Below, piece after piece: positions 6,721 through 14,808 of a DNA stretch of 16,881 nucleotides (position 1 is the first letter of the stretch; each line of letters opens with the position of its first letter). This stretch comes from JBGTKH01 sp041744735. Lineage in GTDB: Bacteria > Planctomycetota > Planctomycetia > Pirellulales > Pirellulaceae. Where the stretch lies: assembly GCA_041744735.1 (NCBI GenBank), contig JBGTKH010000383.1, forward strand, positions 1 through 16,881, given 5' to 3'. The notes under the pieces were generated by a model. That model had not been told where the DNA came from, did not search any database, and saw only the letters and a program-made list of their open reading frames with translations. A program made the translations under genes and the position numbers.

Positions 6721-9700
6721 ATGCCGGAGATGTTGACGTTTTTTTCTAAGCTGTTCGATACGGACAGCTTTCAGCCGCTCGAACAATGCGGCGATTGGAC
6801 CGGGGCGCACCAGGCGCTGCACGTCGGCAGCGATCTGGCCACGTGCGGCGCGTATACGGCGATTCCGTTGGTGCTGGCGTATTTTCTGTGGCGGCGGCGC
6901 GACGACTTGCCCTTCCCGCGAATCTTCTGGTTGTTTGCCACGTTCCTGTTCGCGTGCGGCCTCGTGCATTTGGTGGAAGCCTTGGTATTTTGGTGGCCGG
7001 CGTACCGGTTGTCGGGCCTGCTGAAGTTGCTCACGGCGATTGTTTCATGGGTCACCGTGATCGCGCTGGTGCCCGTGGTGCCGAAGCTGCTCGCGCTGCG
7101 CAGGCCGGCGGAACTGGAACATGAGATCGGCCAGCGCAAACGGATCGAGGAGGCGCTGGCGGAATCCGAAGCGCGTTACCGGTCGCTCGTCGAGAGCCTG
7201 CCGCTGAACGTCTTCCAAAAGGATTTGCAGGGCCGCATTCTGTTCGCCAACCAACGCTTCTGCGAAACGCTGGGCCGGTCGTTGGACGAGATCGTCGGGA
7301 AAATCGACTTGGAATCGTTTCCGCCTGAGCTGGCGAAAAAGTACCGGCGCGACGACCAGCACGTGGTCGAAACCGGCCAGACCCTGGAGGACATCGAACA
7401 ACACATCATGCCCGACGGCCGCAGGACCTTCGTGCAAGTCTTCAAGGCACCGGCCCGCAACGCCCAGGGTACGATTGTCGGCGTGCAAGGCATGTTTTGG
7501 GACGTCACGACACGCGAGTTGGCCGAAGAGGCGCGGCGGCACAGCGACGCGCGGTTCCGGCGGCTGGTCGAATCGAACATCATCGGCGTGATCATCGAGA
7601 ATTTCGACGGCCGCGTGCTGGAGGCCAACGACGCCTTTCTGCAAATGGTGGGCTACTCGCGCGACGATTTGAAGTCCGGCCGGCTGCGGTGGGACGAAAT
7701 CACTCCGCCCGAACACCGTCCGCTGGACGAACGGGCCATCGAACAATTGCAGACCGCCGGCACGTGTACGCCGTGGGAAAAGGACTACATACGCAAAGAC
7801 GGCCGCCGCGTGCCGGTGCTGTTGGGGCTGACGATGCTCGAAGGATCTCCCGACGAATGCATCTGCTTTGTGCTCGACATGGCGCAACGCAAACAGGCCG
7901 AGGTGCAACTGCAGGCCGCCAAGGAAGCCGCCGATGCGGCCAATCAGGCGAAGAGCCAGTTCCTGGCCAACATGAGCCACGAGGTCCGCACGCCGATGAA
8001 CGCCATCATCGGGCTCACGGAACTCGTGCTCAATTCGCCGCTGAACGCGGAGCAGTCCGAAAACTTGAAGCTGGTGCTGGAGTCGGCCGAGTCGCTGCTG
8101 ACGATCATCAACGACGTGCTCGACTTCTCCAAAATCGAGGCGGGCAAACTGCGGCTCGAACAAGTCCCCTTCGATCTGCGCGAACGTGTGGGCGACACGA
8201 TGCGTTCCTTTGCGCTGCGGGCGCACAACAAAGGGCTGGAGTTGGCGTTTCACGTCGACCCGGATGTGCCGGAAACGCTGTTGGGCGATCCCGTGCGGCT
8301 GCGGCAGATCATCGTCAACCTAGTGGGCAACGCGGTGAAGTTTACGGACCAGGGAGAAGTGTTGCTCGACGTGCGTGTCGACGCCCGGCAGGCGGATAAC
8401 CTCGAGTTGCACTTTGCCGTCAAAGACACCGGCATCGGCGTGCGCGAATCGATGCGGGCGGCGATCTTCTTCGCTTTCGAGCAGGACGATACGTCGAACA
8501 CGCGCCGTTTCGGCGGGACCGGATTGGGACTGGCCATCTCGTCAAATCTTGTCGAACTGATGGGCGGTCGAATCTGGGTCGACGGCAACGACGATGGACC
8601 GGGTAGCACGTTTCATTTCACGGGTCATTTTTCGCTGGCCGCGGATCAGGCAGCGGAAGCGGAGAAAGTCCAGCTCGCCGTGTTGGCCGGAACGCGTGTG
8701 CTGGTCGTCGACGATAACGAGACCAACCGGCGCATTCTGGAGGAGATACTGCGACAGGCGGAGATGCAGCCCACGCTCGCCAGCTCGGCTCGCGAGGCCC
8801 TGGCGGCGATGCAACAAGCGCACGACGCGGGCCGGCCGTTTCACTTGGTGCTCACCGACTGTCACATGCCTGACATGGGCGGCTTTGGTTTGGCCGAAGA
8901 GATTCGGCAACACCCGCAGTTGGCCGGCTCGATGGTGATGATGCTCAGTTCCGGCGACCGGCCGGACGACGTCGAACACTGCGAACGGGTGGGAGTGACG
9001 ACGTATCTGATGAAGCCCGTCAAACAGTCCGAGCTGTACGATGCCTTGGCAATGGCGCTGGGAAAATCGGAAGCAGTCGCAGAGACGACGAAAGTCGTTG
9101 CGCCGTCGCCGCGAGAACTGCGGCCACTGCGCATCTTGCTGGCCGAGGACAGTCTGGTGAATCAGAAACTGGCCGTGCGATTGCTGGAAGGGCAGGGGCA
9201 CAAAGTGCTCGTCGCTCACAACGGCAACGAGGCCCTGGCGGCCTGGCAGACCCGAAGTTTCGATTTGGTGCTGATGGACGTGCAAATGCCGGAGATGGAC
9301 GGCTTGGAGGCCACGCGCATGATCCGGGCCCGCGAAAAGAAGTCCGGCGGCCATGTGCCGATCATGGCAATGACGGCGCACGCCATGCAGGGTGATCGCG
9401 AGCGTTGTTTGGCCGCGGGCATGGACGAGTACATCGCCAAGCCGATTCGGGCCCAGCAGCTTTTCGATAAGATCGCAACGCTGCTTGGGGACTTGCCGGC
9501 GGAGTGTGCTCCGAGGCCCGATGAATCGCCCGCTGGAACGGAAGTGATCGATTGGAACCACGCGCTGAGCGGCGTGAACGGGGACGAGGCGCTGTTGCGA
9601 GACGTGACGGAGGCGTTCCTGGAAGAGGCGCCGCAGTTGCTCGGCGAAATCCACCGGGCCATTGACCAGGCCGATCCAGCCGTGTTGCATCGGGCTGCGC

Positions 9701-9912
9701 ACACGATGAAGGGCTCGCTGCGGTTTTTTGGCGTGCACGTCGCTTATGAACATGCGTTTCGCCTGGAAACCATGGGCCGGCGCGGCGAATTTGAAGACGC
9801 GGCAGAAACGCTGGCCATCCTCGAAGCGGAGTGGGCGCGGATTGTAAAGGTACTGTTGAAATTTGTCGGACGCGGCGATAATCGCGATGATTCAGGAACC
9901 TCTGACCTCTGA
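6721..9912 (+). CDS. Hybrid histidine kinase with ethylene-receptor-like copper-binding membrane domain (TM3-PAS-PAS-HisKA-HATPase-REC-REC-HPt)
   Basis: The 1063-residue product starts at ATG 6721, preceded by GGAGGG at a 6-nt spacing; the in-frame ATG at 6688 lacks this. Residues 30-127 form three hydrophobic helices like the ethylene-binding domain of ETR1: Asp38, Tyr45, Ile48 and Pro49 keep the ETR1 spacing of Asp25, Tyr32, Ile35 and Pro36, and Cys79 and His83 (FACGLVHLVEAL) match the copper ligands Cys65 and His69. Then come PAS at about 152-270, PAS at about 278-395, HisKA with His420 (NMSHEVRTPMNAII), HATPase (NLVGNAVKFTD; DTGIGV; GGTGLGLAI), REC1 with Asp713 (LTDCHMPD), REC2 with Asp853 (LMDVQMPEMDG) and HPt with His994 (AAHTMKGSLRFFG). 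All phospho-sites are present, so a full internal relay His-Asp-His is possible. Copper or ethylene binding is inferred from residue spacing. The last residues and the stop codon lie inside a heptamer repeat. Confidence 0.93.
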   Translation: MPEMLTFFSKLFDTDSFQPLEQCGDWTGAHQALHVGSDLATCGAYTAIPLVLAYFLWRRRDDLPFPRIFWLFATFLFACGLVHLVEALVFWWPAYRLSGLLKLLTAIVSWVTVIALVPVVPKLLALRRPAELEHEIGQRKRIEEALAESEARYRSLVESLPLNVFQKDLQGRILFANQRFCETLGRSLDEIVGKIDLESFPPELAKKYRRDDQHVVETGQTLEDIEQHIMPDGRRTFVQVFKAPARNAQGTIVGVQGMFWDVTTRELAEEARRHSDARFRRLVESNIIGVIIENFDGRVLEANDAFLQMVGYSRDDLKSGRLRWDEITPPEHRPLDERAIEQLQTAGTCTPWEKDYIRKDGRRVPVLLGLTMLEGSPDECICFVLDMAQRKQAEVQLQAAKEAADAANQAKSQFLANMSHEVRTPMNAIIGLTELVLNSPLNAEQSENLKLVLESAESLLTIINDVLDFSKIEAGKLRLEQVPFDLRERVGDTMRSFALRAHNKGLELAFHVDPDVPETLLGDPVRLRQIIVNLVGNAVKFTDQGEVLLDVRVDARQADNLELHFAVKDTGIGVRESMRAAIFFAFEQDDTSNTRRFGGTGLGLAISSNLVELMGGRIWVDGNDDGPGSTFHFTGHFSLAADQAAEAEKVQLAVLAGTRVLVVDDNETNRRILEEILRQAEMQPTLASSAREALAAMQQAHDAGRPFHLVLTDCHMPDMGGFGLAEEIRQHPQLAGSMVMMLSSGDRPDDVEHCERVGVTTYLMKPVKQSELYDALAMALGKSEAVAETTKVVAPSPRELRPLRILLAEDSLVNQKLAVRLLEGQGHKVLVAHNGNEALAAWQTRSFDLVLMDVQMPEMDGLEATRMIRAREKKSGGHVPIMAMTAHAMQGDRERCLAAGMDEYIAKPIRAQQLFDKIATLLGDLPAECAPRPDESPAGTEVIDWNHALSGVNGDEALLRDVTEAFLEEAPQLLGEIHRAIDQADPAVLHRAAHTMKGSLRFFGVHVAYEHAFRLETMGRRGEFEDAAETLAILEAEWARIVKVLLKFVGRGDNRDDSGTSDL

Positions 9913-9927
9913 CCTCTGACCTCTGAC
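9899..9927. repeat. Heptanucleotide tandem repeat, four copies of CCTCTGA
   Basis: Four exact copies of CCTCTGA occupy 9899-9905, 9906-9912, 9913-9919 and 9920-9926. The stop codon of the first hybrid kinase (TGA, 9910-9912) is the end of the second copy, and the gap before the next ATG is entirely repeat, leaving that gene with no Shine-Dalgarno. The opposite strand is a run of GTCAGAG units. Confidence 0.9.
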
Positions 9928-12774
9928 ATGGCCGACGGCAAAGTTCGCATTCTGCTGATCGACGACGACAAGCACAACTTCATCATCACCCGCGCATTGA
10001 TGATGGAGATTGCCGGGGAGCCGTTCCAGATTGAATGGGTTGCGACCTACGAAGATGGGCTGAAGGAAATTCGCCGCGGTGCGCACGACGTGTATCTGGT
10101 CGATTACCGGCTCGGTGCGCACGATGGTCTGGAGCTGCTGGCACATGCGGTCGCTCATGGCTGCGAAGCGCCGCTGATTATGCTCACGAACCAGGCCGAT
10201 CACGAAATTGACATGCAGGCCATGAAGGCCGGGGCGGTCGATTATTTGGTCAAGAGCGAGGTCGATGCCTCGCGGCTGGAACGCTCCATCCGTTACGCGC
10301 TAGAGCGGCAGCGGCTGTTAAAAGCGTTGGACTGGGAGCGTTACCTGCTGCACACCTTGATGGATAACCTGCCCGACAGCATCTATTTCAAGGACGCCCA
10401 GAGCCGCTTCCTGCGGATCAGCAAATCCAAGGCGTTTCGATCGGGCCTGCAGAATCCGGAGGAGGCCGAGGGCAAAACCGATTTCGATTTCTTCGCGCCC
10501 GATGACGCGCGGCGCGCCTTTGCCGACGAACAGCAAGTCATGCAGACCGGCCAGCCGATCGTGGCCAAGGAAGAGCGTCACGTGTGGTCGGACGGCAGAG
10601 AGGGCTGGGTGGCCACAACCAAGCTGCCGTTGCGCGACAAGCAAGGACGAATCATCGGCACGTTCGGCATCTCGCACGACGTGTCGGAATTGAAGCGTAT
10701 CGAGCAAGCCCTGCGCGAAGCCAAAGAAGCGGCCGAATCCGCCAGCCGCGCGAAGAGTGACTTCTTGGCCAACATGAGCCACGAGATTCGCACGCCCATG
10801 AATGCCATCATCGGCATGACCGAACTGGTGCTCGATACGCGGCTCACCGCGTCGCAGTACGAGTACCTGCGGATGGTGCGCGACTCGGGCGACGCTCTGC
10901 TGGCGCTGATCGACGATATCCTCGATTTCTCGAAGATCGAGGCCGGCAAGCTAGAACTCAGCAACACACCGTTCGCGCTGCGCGAAAGCTTGGGCGACAT
11001 GATGAAGCCGCTTGGCTTGCGGGCTCACGATAAGAAGCTCGAATTGGCGTTCCATATTCACCCCAACGTGCCCGACGCGCTCTTGGGTGACGTCAATCGC
11101 CTGCGGCAGATCGTTGTCAATCTTGTCGGCAACGCCATCAAATTCACCGAGTGCGGCGAGGTGGTTGTCGACGTCGCCGTTGAAGCCAAAGCCGGCGAAC
11201 CGGCGGACGAGCTCGCCGATCTGCATTTCACCGTCCGCGACACGGGCATCGGCATCCCCCAGGGAAAACTGGCGGCGATCTTCGAGGCCTTCGAGCAAGC
11301 CGATGCTTCGATGACGCGGCGCTACGGCGGCACGGGACTCGGCCTGGCCATTTCTTCGCGGCTGGTCGAACTAATGGCCGGTCGGATCTGGGTGGAGAGT
11401 GAAGTGGGACGCGGCAGCACGTTCCATTTCACCACACGCTTCCAGCGCGCGGCGAGCGGAACGGCCCCCGAGCTAGAACCGGTCGTCGTGGCCGATACGC
11501 TGGCGCTGGTCGTTGACGACAACGAGACCAACCGGCAGATTCTGCAGGAGATGCTGAGCAACTGGGGCATGCGACCAACGGTCGTGTCCAGTGCCGCGGC
11601 TGCCGTCGAGGCACTCACCCGCGCGCATCGCGACGGTCAGCCGTTCCGCCTGCTGCTGACCGACGTCAACATGCCGGACGTCGATGGCTTCACGCTGGCC
11701 GAGCAGGTGCGGCAGACGAATGAGTTGGCCGATATAACGATTATCGCGCTCACTTCCGGCGACCGCGCCGGCGACATGGACCGCTGCGACGAACTCGGCA
11801 TCGCAGCTCATTTGATGAAACCCGTGAAGCAGTCCGAAATGTTCGACGCCATCGTCGCGGCAATGAGTGTCAATACGGCCGAGCGCGAACCGGCGGCGCC
11901 GGGTGTGACGCAACCGGCCGCCAAATTTGCGAGCCTGCGAATTCTGCTGGCCGAAGACAGCGTGGTGAATCAGAAGTTAGCCGTGGGCCTGCTCGAGCGC
12001 AATGGGCACTCGGTCGTTGTGGCCAATAACGGCAAACTAGCGGCTGAGATGGCGTTGACTCAGGACTTCGATTTGATCTTGATGGACGTGCAGATGCCGG
12101 AGATGGACGGCATGCAGGCCACGGCCCTGATTCGCAAGCAACAGCAGCAGACGGGCGTCCGCGTGCCGATTGTCGCCATGACCGCCCATGCCATGAAGGG
12201 GGACCGCGACCGCTGTCTGGCCGCCGGCATGGATGACTACCTTTCCAAGCCGATCCGCCCAAAGCAACTGTTCGAGAAAATCGCCGAGGTGCTGGGCGCG
12301 GCGCAGACGGCCAGCGAGTCACCGTCGTGCAACTCGGACGTGCCGACCGCACTGGCCGAGTCCGACGAAGCAACCGCGGCCGTTGGCGATCAAGAAAACG
12401 CCACGCCATCGGCCTGCGAGACGATCAACTGGTCGATGGCACTGCGCGGGGTTAACGGCGACGAGTCACTCCTCAAAGCGGTTATTGATGAATTCCTGAA
12501 GGAATCGCCCAAACTGATTTCCGAAATGCATAAAGCGTTGGACGAACAGGACGCCAAGTCGTTTCGGCGAGCCGCCCATACGATGAAGTCGTCGCTGCGT
12601 TATGTCGGCTGTCCCGGCGCTAGCCGAGCGGCCTCAGAACTTGAACAACTGGGAAAAACGGAAGATTTGACGCCAGCTCCGGCGGCTGTCAACCTATTGA
12701 AAGGCCAACTTGAACGACTCCGCCCCGCTCTCGTTGCATTCGCCGCGGGAGAGGGTATGCTGAAGGCTACTTAA
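9928..12774 (+). CDS. Soluble hybrid histidine kinase (REC-PAS-HisKA-HATPase-REC-REC-HPt)
   Basis: The 948-residue protein has no transmembrane segment. Order: an N-terminal REC (about 5-125) with acidic cluster IDDD, phosphoacceptor Asp59 (YLVDYRLGAHDG) and Lys in YLVKSE; PAS (about 138-255, DSIYFKDAQSRFLRIS); HisKA with His285 (NMSHEIRTPMNAIIGMTELV); HATPase (NLVGNAIKFTE; DTGIGIP; GGTGLGLAI); REC with Asp579 (LTDVNMPDVDG); REC with Asp720 (LMDVQMPEMDG); and HPt with His884 (AAHTMKSSLRYVG). From HisKA to the C-terminus it is plainly paralogous to the preceding gene, but the membrane and first PAS domains are replaced by a receiver, so it would take input from another kinase as well as from its PAS. 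It begins 15 nt after the first kinase, across the heptamer repeat, and is probably co-transcribed with it. The HPt could phosphorylate the REC-HATPase proteins encoded next (inference). Confidence 0.94.
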   Translation: MADGKVRILLIDDDKHNFIITRALMMEIAGEPFQIEWVATYEDGLKEIRRGAHDVYLVDYRLGAHDGLELLAHAVAHGCEAPLIMLTNQADHEIDMQAMKAGAVDYLVKSEVDASRLERSIRYALERQRLLKALDWERYLLHTLMDNLPDSIYFKDAQSRFLRISKSKAFRSGLQNPEEAEGKTDFDFFAPDDARRAFADEQQVMQTGQPIVAKEERHVWSDGREGWVATTKLPLRDKQGRIIGTFGISHDVSELKRIEQALREAKEAAESASRAKSDFLANMSHEIRTPMNAIIGMTELVLDTRLTASQYEYLRMVRDSGDALLALIDDILDFSKIEAGKLELSNTPFALRESLGDMMKPLGLRAHDKKLELAFHIHPNVPDALLGDVNRLRQIVVNLVGNAIKFTECGEVVVDVAVEAKAGEPADELADLHFTVRDTGIGIPQGKLAAIFEAFEQADASMTRRYGGTGLGLAISSRLVELMAGRIWVESEVGRGSTFHFTTRFQRAASGTAPELEPVVVADTLALVVDDNETNRQILQEMLSNWGMRPTVVSSAAAAVEALTRAHRDGQPFRLLLTDVNMPDVDGFTLAEQVRQTNELADITIIALTSGDRAGDMDRCDELGIAAHLMKPVKQSEMFDAIVAAMSVNTAEREPAAPGVTQPAAKFASLRILLAEDSVVNQKLAVGLLERNGHSVVVANNGKLAAEMALTQDFDLILMDVQMPEMDGMQATALIRKQQQQTGVRVPIVAMTAHAMKGDRDRCLAAGMDDYLSKPIRPKQLFEKIAEVLGAAQTASESPSCNSDVPTALAESDEATAAVGDQENATPSACETINWSMALRGVNGDESLLKAVIDEFLKESPKLISEMHKALDEQDAKSFRRAAHTMKSSLRYVGCPGASRAASELEQLGKTEDLTPAPAAVNLLKGQLERLRPALVAFAAGEGMLKAT

Positions 12775-12780
12775 ACCACA

Positions 12781-12869
12781 GTAGGACGGATTGCCAATCC
12801 GTCCGCAGGCTGGTGGAATAGTAAACAGCTAATCCACGGATGAGCGGACGGATTAGCAATCCGCCCTAC
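12781..12869. repeat. Inverted-repeat (REP/BIME-like) element
   Basis: Two 26-nt arms, 12781-12806 and 12844-12869, are inverted copies with 24 of 26 positions matching. Each arm is itself palindromic (GGACGGATTG against CAATCCGTCC). The loop is 37 nt. The element sits between the hybrid kinase stop and the REC-HATPase gene and could fold into a stable hairpin that lowers read-through. Confidence 0.8.
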
Positions 12870-12911
12870 TCGTCAATTAACTTGTATGATCTCCGGCGCC
12901 GATGTCGCCAA

Positions 12912-12917
12912 GGAGGA
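12912..12917 (+). promoter_or_regulatory. Strong ribosome binding site that fixes the start at 12923
   Basis: AAGGAGG occurs at about 12910-12916, 6 nt before ATG 12923. It rules out the earlier in-frame start at 12902, and the N-terminus it gives (MPTILIVDDSS) matches that of the downstream paralogue (MPRILVVDDSS). Confidence 0.75.
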
Positions 12918-12922
12918 TTGGT

Positions 12923-13852
12923 ATGCCGACCATTTTGATCGTGGACGATTCTTCCGTCGATCGTCGTTTGGTCGGCGGGCTGTTGGAACAGGACACGGAC
13001 TGGAACTTGGAATACGCCGAGAACGGCCGTGCGGCATTGGCGCGGCTGCGCGAAGTCAATGCCGACGTGGTCGTCACCGACATGAACATGCCGGAGATGG
13101 ACGGATTGGATTTGGTGCGCGCCGTGCGAGTGCACTACAGCGACGTGCCGGTAATTCTGATGACGGGACAAGGCAGCGAGGCACTGGCCATCGAGGCGCT
13201 CGACTTGGGCGCGGCCAGCTACGTTCCCAAATCACACTTGAACGACAGTCTGCGTAACAGCATCGAGCAGGTGCTGGGTTTGGTTCGCGCCGATCGCACT
13301 TATGAACAACTGATCGACTGCATGACGCGCAACGAATTTACCTTCCTCCTGCCGAACGACGCGGCGCTGATCGATCCGCTGGTGGATCTGGTGCAGCAGA
13401 TGGTGGGCGGCCTGCGGCTGTGCGACCCGATCGGACGAGTGCGCGTGGGGATGGCGTTAGAGCAGGCGTTGCTGAACGCACTTTACCGCGGCAACTTGGA
13501 GCTCAGCCCCGATATGATGCATCAGGCCAGCGAAAAGCTGCTCAGCGAAGGCGTCGATCTAGTCGAACAGCGCCGCACGCAGCCTAAGTACCGCGACCGC
13601 CGCGTGTTCGTCGAAGCGCACGTCACCAAAGAGGAAGCCCGCTTTGTGGTGCGCGACGAGGGGCCCGGATTTGATACCTCGACCGTCCCCGCACCACACG
13701 ATGCGCACGCCTTGGAACGCGAAGGCGGGCGCGGCTTGGTACTGATGCGGAGCTTTATGGACGAAGTCCGCTTTAACGATGTTGGAAACGAAGTCACCAT
13801 GGTGAAACGGCGCGAAGCCGTGCCCGACGTTCCGCCCGACGAAGGTGCTTGA
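12923..13852 (+). CDS. Receiver fused to RsbW-like anti-sigma-factor kinase domain, paralogue 1 (catalytic Glu replaced)
   Basis: The 309-residue protein has an N-terminal REC (1-120: Asp8-Asp9, phosphoacceptor Asp53 in VVTDMNMPEMDG, Thr81, Lys103) and a C-terminal HATPase of the RsbW/SpoIIAB class (about 145-295), with N box EQALLNALYRGN (Asn185), G1 VRDEGPGFD and G2 GGRGLVLMRSFMDEV. No HisKA is present, so it is not a histidine kinase. In known RsbW proteins this domain binds a sigma factor and phosphorylates a STAS protein. At the position of the catalytic Glu in SpoIIAB (S-E-A-V-T-N) it has Gln181, and Arg189 replaces the His of 'HG'. The downstream paralogue has Glu181 and His189. It may therefore bind without phosphorylating, or act mainly through its receiver. 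Its start is set by a strong Shine-Dalgarno. It is followed after 44 nt by the paralogue, in the same orientation. Confidence 0.9.
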   Translation: MPTILIVDDSSVDRRLVGGLLEQDTDWNLEYAENGRAALARLREVNADVVVTDMNMPEMDGLDLVRAVRVHYSDVPVILMTGQGSEALAIEALDLGAASYVPKSHLNDSLRNSIEQVLGLVRADRTYEQLIDCMTRNEFTFLLPNDAALIDPLVDLVQQMVGGLRLCDPIGRVRVGMALEQALLNALYRGNLELSPDMMHQASEKLLSEGVDLVEQRRTQPKYRDRRVFVEAHVTKEEARFVVRDEGPGFDTSTVPAPHDAHALEREGGRGLVLMRSFMDEVRFNDVGNEVTMVKRREAVPDVPPDEGA

Positions 13853-13896
13853 GCACCATCGGCGCGGGCCACTGGGTTGCGCGGAGCTACGACCGC

Positions 13897-14808
13897 ATGC
13901 CTCGCATACTTGTCGTTGATGATTCGTCTATCGATCGCCATATGGTCGGCGGGCTGCTGAAGAAACAGCCCGACTGGCAGATCGAATTTGCCGAGCACGG
14001 AGGCCAGGCTCTCGAAATGCTCGCGGCGTCGCAGCCCGAACTGATCATCACCGACATGATGATGCCGGTGGTCGATGGCCTGCAGCTCGTGGCGGCGGTG
14101 AAAAAGCAGTACCCGCTGGTGCCGGTGATCCTGATCACGTCCAAGGGGAGCGAAGACATCGCGGTCAAGGCGTTGAAGCTGGGTGCCGCCAGCTACTCGC
14201 CCAAGAGCGCCCTGGCCCAAGATCTGGTTGAGACGGTGCAAGGCGTGCTGGCCGTGTCCAGCGAAAAGCGAACCAGCGCGCGTCTGATGAGCTGCATGAC
14301 CGACGCCCATTGCAGCTTTGTACTCAACAACGACGCGAACTTGATTCCCGCGCTGGTCGACTATTTGCAGGAAGATGCGCAGCGCATGGGCATCTGCGAC
14401 GAGGGCGAACGCGTCCGCGTGGGCGTGGCGCTCGACGAGGCGTTGGTCAACGCCCTGTATCACGGAAACCTCGAGATCAGCTCTGAATTGCGAGACACCG
14501 ACGGCAAGGCTTACGTGGCCCTGGTCCGCGAGCGCACGTCGCAGCCGCCGTATTGCGAGCGGCGGATTCACGTCACCGCCAAGATGTCCCCCACCGAGGC
14601 CACCATTACCATCCGCGACGAAGGACCGGGCTTCGATCCCTCGCGGCTGCCCGACCCCACGGACCCCGTCAACCTGGAACATCTCGGCGGCCGCGGCGTG
14701 CTGCTCATGCGGACCTTCATGGACAACGTGATTTACAACGAGACCGGCAATCAGGTGACCTTGATCAAACGAGCGGCGTCCGGTACTGCCGAGAATGAGA
14801 AATGCTAA
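13897..14808 (+). CDS. Receiver fused to RsbW-like anti-sigma-factor kinase domain, paralogue 2 (canonical active site)
   Basis: The 303-residue product starts at ATG 13897; an in-frame TTG at 13849 would overlap the previous gene but adds sequence absent from the paralogue. REC (1-120) has Asp8-Asp9, phosphoacceptor Asp53 (IITDMMMP), Thr82 in LITSKGSE region and Lys103 (YSPKSA). The HATPase has N box LDEALVNALYHGNLE with Glu181, Asn185 and His189, G1 IRDEGPGFD and G2 GGRGVLLMRTFMDNV. These match the SpoIIAB/RsbW catalytic residues, so serine kinase activity on a STAS protein is expected. The stop codon overlaps the ATG of the next STAS gene (TAATG), a usual sign of translational coupling of an RsbW-type kinase with its STAS antagonist. 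A receiver joined to such a kinase suggests that phosphorelay input changes its affinity or activity. Its sigma factor or other target is not in the window. Confidence 0.92.
   Translation: MPRILVVDDSSIDRHMVGGLLKKQPDWQIEFAEHGGQALEMLAASQPELIITDMMMPVVDGLQLVAAVKKQYPLVPVILITSKGSEDIAVKALKLGAASYSPKSALAQDLVETVQGVLAVSSEKRTSARLMSCMTDAHCSFVLNNDANLIPALVDYLQEDAQRMGICDEGERVRVGVALDEALVNALYHGNLEISSELRDTDGKAYVALVRERTSQPPYCERRIHVTAKMSPTEATITIRDEGPGFDPSRLPDPTDPVNLEHLGGRGVLLMRTFMDNVIYNETGNQVTLIKRAASGTAENEKC

Noticed and set aside
8542..9753. Minus-strand open frame of 403 residues opposite the first hybrid kinase
   Set aside because: Antisense shadow rich in His and Arg, no domain, no start signal; the plus strand has intact REC and HPt motifs.
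9892..10203. Minus-strand frame ending in RGQRSEVRG
   Set aside because: Its tail is the translation of the CCTCTGA repeat in reverse; the rest is antisense to the REC domain.
12885..12890. TATGAT as a -10 box for the REC-HATPase gene
   Set aside because: No -35 at 16-18 nt; the match falls in the inverted repeat. Too weak to call.
13849..13896. TTG start for REC-HATPase paralogue 2 overlapping the previous stop
   Set aside because: The added 16 residues are absent from paralogue 1, and ATG 13897 begins exactly at the first REC strand.
13522..14682. Minus-strand open frame of 386 residues across both REC-HATPase genes
   Set aside because: It spans two real genes and their spacer and shows no family motif.
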